Origin: Sclerodactyla briareus
Lineage: Eukaryota; Echinodermata; Holothuroidea; Dendrochirotida; Sclerodactylidae
Assembly (NCBI GenBank): GCA_026419785.1
Contig: JAODTK010005509.1
Span: 186,001 to 250,000 of the forward strand
Direction of reading: 5' to 3'
Length of the DNA stretch: 64,000 nucleotides
This document shows positions 60,785-64,000 of this stretch, one piece after another (within the stretch, counting starts at the first letter, position 1; every line of letters starts with the position of its first letter). A program made the position numbers and the translations under genes. The notes below the pieces were generated by a model. That model was not told the DNA's origin and did not search any database. It was given only the letters and a program-made list of their open reading frames with translations.

Positions 60785-62485
60785 ATGAACATGCAGCCTC
60801 TGACGATGCCACAATTCCTGACTCACTGATTGTAATAGCCACGAAAGGCACCTTCTGCGGAATATGGAATCTAGGACGTCTCCGTCGGCGCCTCTGAAGT
60901 TTCATTAAGAATTGTTGAGCTACTGTATGTGGGATTGCTATTTGCAAACTGAATACACACATCACAGCATGAAGCCAGGACAGCATTGTAATAAAGCAAA
61001 AATATCCTGTGTGTAGACTAGGTAATTATACGCCATGTGATTTTTAGCACACAACCTATTTTACCAGTGTTTACTAAACATGAGCAATGAGGTTCAGCAG
61101 ATTCAAATTTAACGACACACAAACACGTTCATTACAAACGGATTATGTAGTCTGGCTTTTGTTGCTTTGCTTCGTTTTAGTTTCGTGTGTTAGATGTTTA
61201 GATTGCGACTACGATTACCGTCCCGTTAGGATTTAACACCTCGAACTCCATTTAATAGGATATCTAGACTCTCACGACTAGTAAACTTTTGTCTTCGGTG
61301 GCATTCAGACTTTTGTCACATGACCTTTCACCAAAGTATTTGGTGTATTCAGGCTTATATCACGTGACCACGCTATAGTCTCTAGTTAGGGTTAGGGGGT
61401 CTCAGGTACTTTAGGTTTTTACCGTCTATAATCTCTTGTGACCTCCACAGGTTATAACCACGTGACCCTTTAATTGTTTTTAGATGAGGGGGTAAGAAGA
61501 CTGCAAGGTCAGCATGTATCCACGTCCGTCGTTCGTTAGTTCTTTCTTTCGGTCGTTCCCGATCGATTATTCAGTACAAATATCCCTGGACCCACGTGGG
61601 CGGCGGCGAGGGATTCCGAATGCGTACAAATCGTCACAAATCAATTCCTTATTCTCTCAGTGCCCATGAAAGATCTTTAAAAGTCGTTTTACTCGATGGT
61701 AGTCTGCTCTATTTGTTATCTTCCCGCTCTTGCCATCTGAAACTTTTATACTTTGATACTTGTAAAACTCATAAGGATGATTCCTATCTGTCTTCTACGG
61801 TTTAGCAATTTATCTGTCTTTTATGTTCATGCGAGCTTATAAATTCCCTTTAAGAGCACTCAGGCACAGCCAGGGGCAGTAAATAGCGCCAACGGGCAGC
61901 CCAGGGCAGAGGAAATGGCGACCGGGCTGCGCAGGTGCAGAAATAGCGCAACGGCAAACAAGAGACAGTAAAATAGCGTCACGGCAGCCCTTGCAGTACA
62001 TCGCCACGGCAGCCCAGGGGCAGTGAATAGCGACACGGGCACTCAGGGGCAGTAAAAAGCGCCACGCAACTCGGGGGCAAGTAATAGCGCCACGGCACTC
62101 AAGGGCAGTAACAGGGCCCCGGCAACTCAAGGGCAGTAAACAGGGCCACGGCAGCCTAGGGCGAGCTGATTAGCGCCACGACAGCCCAGGGGCAGGGAAT
62201 AGCGACAGGGCCAACTAGGGGCAGTAGTAAAGTAAATCGCGGCACGGCAGCCATGGCAGTAAATAGCGCCACGAAGCCCAGGGGCAAGTGAATAGCGAAA
62301 AGGGCAACTAAGGGGCAGTACAATAGAGCCACGGCAGCGCGGGGCAAGTTAAAATAGAGCCACGGGCACATCAGGGGCAGTTAGTTAAACAGGGCATCGG
62401 CAGCTGAGGCAGTGAATAGCGCCCAGACAGCAAGGGGCAGTATAGGGGCCCCGGAAGCCCAGGGGCGAAGAATAGGGCCACGGTA
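60785..62485. repeat. Tandem duplication, copy B, indel-rich
   Basis: Repeats 59149-60784 in the same orientation. Single-base insertions and deletions are frequent throughout, the same kind of difference seen between the two copies at 9.6-20.4 kb. Confidence 0.8.
61853..62480. repeat. 29-bp minisatellite, array B (degenerate)
   Basis: About 21 units of the array A motif with many indels; CACGGCAGCCCAGGGGCAGT and CAACTCAAGGGCAGTAAACA remain clear in places. Confidence 0.85.
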
Positions 62486-64000
62486 GCCGAGACTTATCGC
62501 TGCAGTTTTGATCCCCGATAACATGGTAAGAATTCCTAGATAGGCCTGGCGTGCTCATTCCGCACTTAGGCCTAATTGGTCAGTCACAAATAATGATGGG
62601 ACAAACTCTCAACCCAGGCCTTCGAGGATAAGTCATTGTGGCATCGTCCCGGCCATCGGGACATTGTTGTTAAAAAAGGCATCACATACCAGACGAAGTC
62701 TATTTTTGGAGTGACAGGGCTGTTGGCCCAAATACTATTTGAACAGTAACGGCTACAACTAAACATCTAAAAAAAAAAAAATGGGAACTTTTTGTGAATT
62801 CACATCAGACTCTTCTTCACTAATATCTTTTTTTTCTCTCGAAACCATGATGTTGGGTCCTTGGAACCCGTCTCATGCCACGTCTGTCGGTCAGACCTTG
62901 CAAAAGCGTAAGGGACAACCCAATATTGAGCACGGGAGAGGGGGTTGGGAGGGGTTCGTCCCATTTTCCTAGCTGTTTCCTGTGTAGAATGAAGAACATG
63001 AAACCACCAGGCGGAGTCGCCATATTTTGCATATTCCGTCATACACCGTGATTCTTTCTTCAGATTGCCCAACCATACCGATGGATTCCCCTTGACCCAC
63101 CAATCGTCCCATACCCCCCTCATGAAAATTACACGAGTAACAGACCTCCTCATAAAAAATGTAACCTGAGGAGAAAAGTTAATCAATTCCCCCTATTACA
63201 AGCATTCAACCCACTCCACTGTGACCTTATACGAATTTAAAGGCTCAGGGCCTAACAACACATTTCTTCGTCCCATGATTGTCTATAAAAAAAAATGGAG
63301 CATTGTTCCATCTACACATTACATTTCCCTTTCATAATCACTATTGGATTTGCAACACCAGATTCCAGAAGAAATCACCCCGAGTATTTCTTTCTTTCAA
63401 ATTCTATCCAAGTTCGGTTAACCTTCTTCCTCACATAGGGAACTAGAAGTCTTCGTCTGCAGGCGTCCGCATGGCGCAGGAATCGGGTAATGCACTTTCT
63501 TAGCTGTGAGGACCTCCCACGGGAACGAATGAACATAAAGCAAGGCAATGCCTCCGGGGTAACTGGTAACCTCTGTACCAACTAATTATATGGAAACAAC
63601 TTATGTAATGGAGGTCACCACTTGTAATAAAACAAAATAGGTCACACTTCGGTAATAAACATCAACCACTTTTGTAATGAGGGGTTGGTAGGTAGTTGGT
63701 AAAGTGTGTTAGCAGTTAGGAACGGAGTGGCATGCATACACTTGTCTTCTCAACTTACCACTTCATGCAGGAACTGTTCATAATTATAAGTTTCTGAATA
63801 GTTGGTACTAGCTACGGACTGCTGATCGAATGGTTAGAGTTCGAATCACACAAGAGATCAGTCCGCCTTTCCGATGCGCTCTAGAGCAAAGCGCTTCGTC
63901 TATCATTCCCCCCCCTCCACCCAGTGATGAATGTGGAACCTGTAAGGAATATAATCGACTCTGTCTTAAGCTGCTGCCACTGAACTCGCCTGGGTTATCG
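62486..64000. other. No gene recognised
   Basis: A minus-strand frame of 128 codons at 62800-63186 is open but has no recognised motif and no convincing splice sites, and a plus-strand frame overlaps it. Words with GGTAA and TGTAATG repeat near 63550-63720. Nothing else supported. Confidence 0.45.

Noticed and set aside
60482-62371. Several minus-strand frames with repeated ALFTAPELPWR-like peptides
   Set aside because: They are translations of the 29-bp minisatellite, whose period is not a multiple of three.
62800-63186. 128-codon minus-strand frame near the right end as a receptor 5' exon
   Set aside because: It has no signal-peptide-like start, no match to the receptor N terminus and no clear donor site.
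1-64000. Endogenous retrovirus, LTR retroelement, Polinton or other capsid- or envelope-bearing element
   Set aside because: No protease, integrase, capsid or envelope signature and no long terminal direct repeats were noticed. The reverse-transcriptase fragments seen are of non-LTR LINE type.
1-64000. CRISPR array, bacterial operon or contaminating prokaryotic segment
   Set aside because: Tandem repeats here lack regular unique spacers, and there are no closely packed long open frames with ribosome binding sites.

Overview
The window looks like nuclear DNA from a non-vertebrate animal, most plausibly a marine deuterostome such as an echinoderm or hemichordate; the phylum is an inference I cannot prove from sequence alone. 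The reasons are one intron-rich ionotropic glutamate receptor gene, decayed CR1/L2-like and RTE-like LINEs, tRNA-derived SINEs, palindromic MITEs, many microsatellites and long stretches with no coding signal. I saw no bacterial operon, no CRISPR array and no rRNA gene.

The only host gene I can support runs on the minus strand from about 58.4 kb (5') to 26.77 kb (stop codon). Ten exons read in order as the amino-terminal domain (58178-58376, 37501-37746, 36786-36960, 34774-34827, 34174-34449, about 32107-32194, 31633-31770), ligand-binding lobe S1 (29658-29861, 28703-28790), and a long last exon with the end of S1, M1, the pore loop M2, M3, S2 and M4 (26768-27938). The signal-peptide exon is not identified. 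Total coding length is near 880 residues, normal for the family lacking its extreme N terminus. Five exons are fully open and five carry single-base frame slips (about eleven in all), while splice sites are mostly intact. This suggests an indel-rich long-read assembly more than a dead gene, but a young pseudogene is not excluded. The receptor is divergent at the M3 gating motif, the pore-loop tip and parts of the ligand pocket.

Layout. 0-9.5 kb: intergenic sequence with microsatellites and one LINE reverse-transcriptase fragment. 9.57-20.4 kb: a 5.4-kb tandem duplication carrying two LINE 3' ends, a tandem repeat with the motif GGCCATTTTGGA, and a G/C-rich repeat family; the second copy is peppered with indels. 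20.4-26.7 kb: intergenic, with one MITE. 26.7-37.8 kb: the compact 3' half of the receptor gene, with LINE fragments in its introns, two of them forming an inverted pair around two exons. 37.8-58.2 kb: a 20.4-kb intron holding a LINE with its endonuclease and reverse-transcriptase parts, several terminal-inverted-repeat elements, an array of hairpin units and two MITEs. 58.4-64 kb: SINEs, then a second tandem duplication (1.6 kb) containing a 29-bp minisatellite.

The most interesting material is the divergent receptor, the inverted LINE arms around two of its exons, the hairpin array at 43 kb, the small transposon families with mixed inverted and direct end repeats, and the matching quality asymmetry between copies in both tandem duplications. 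I found no recognisable retrovirus, LTR element or Polinton.
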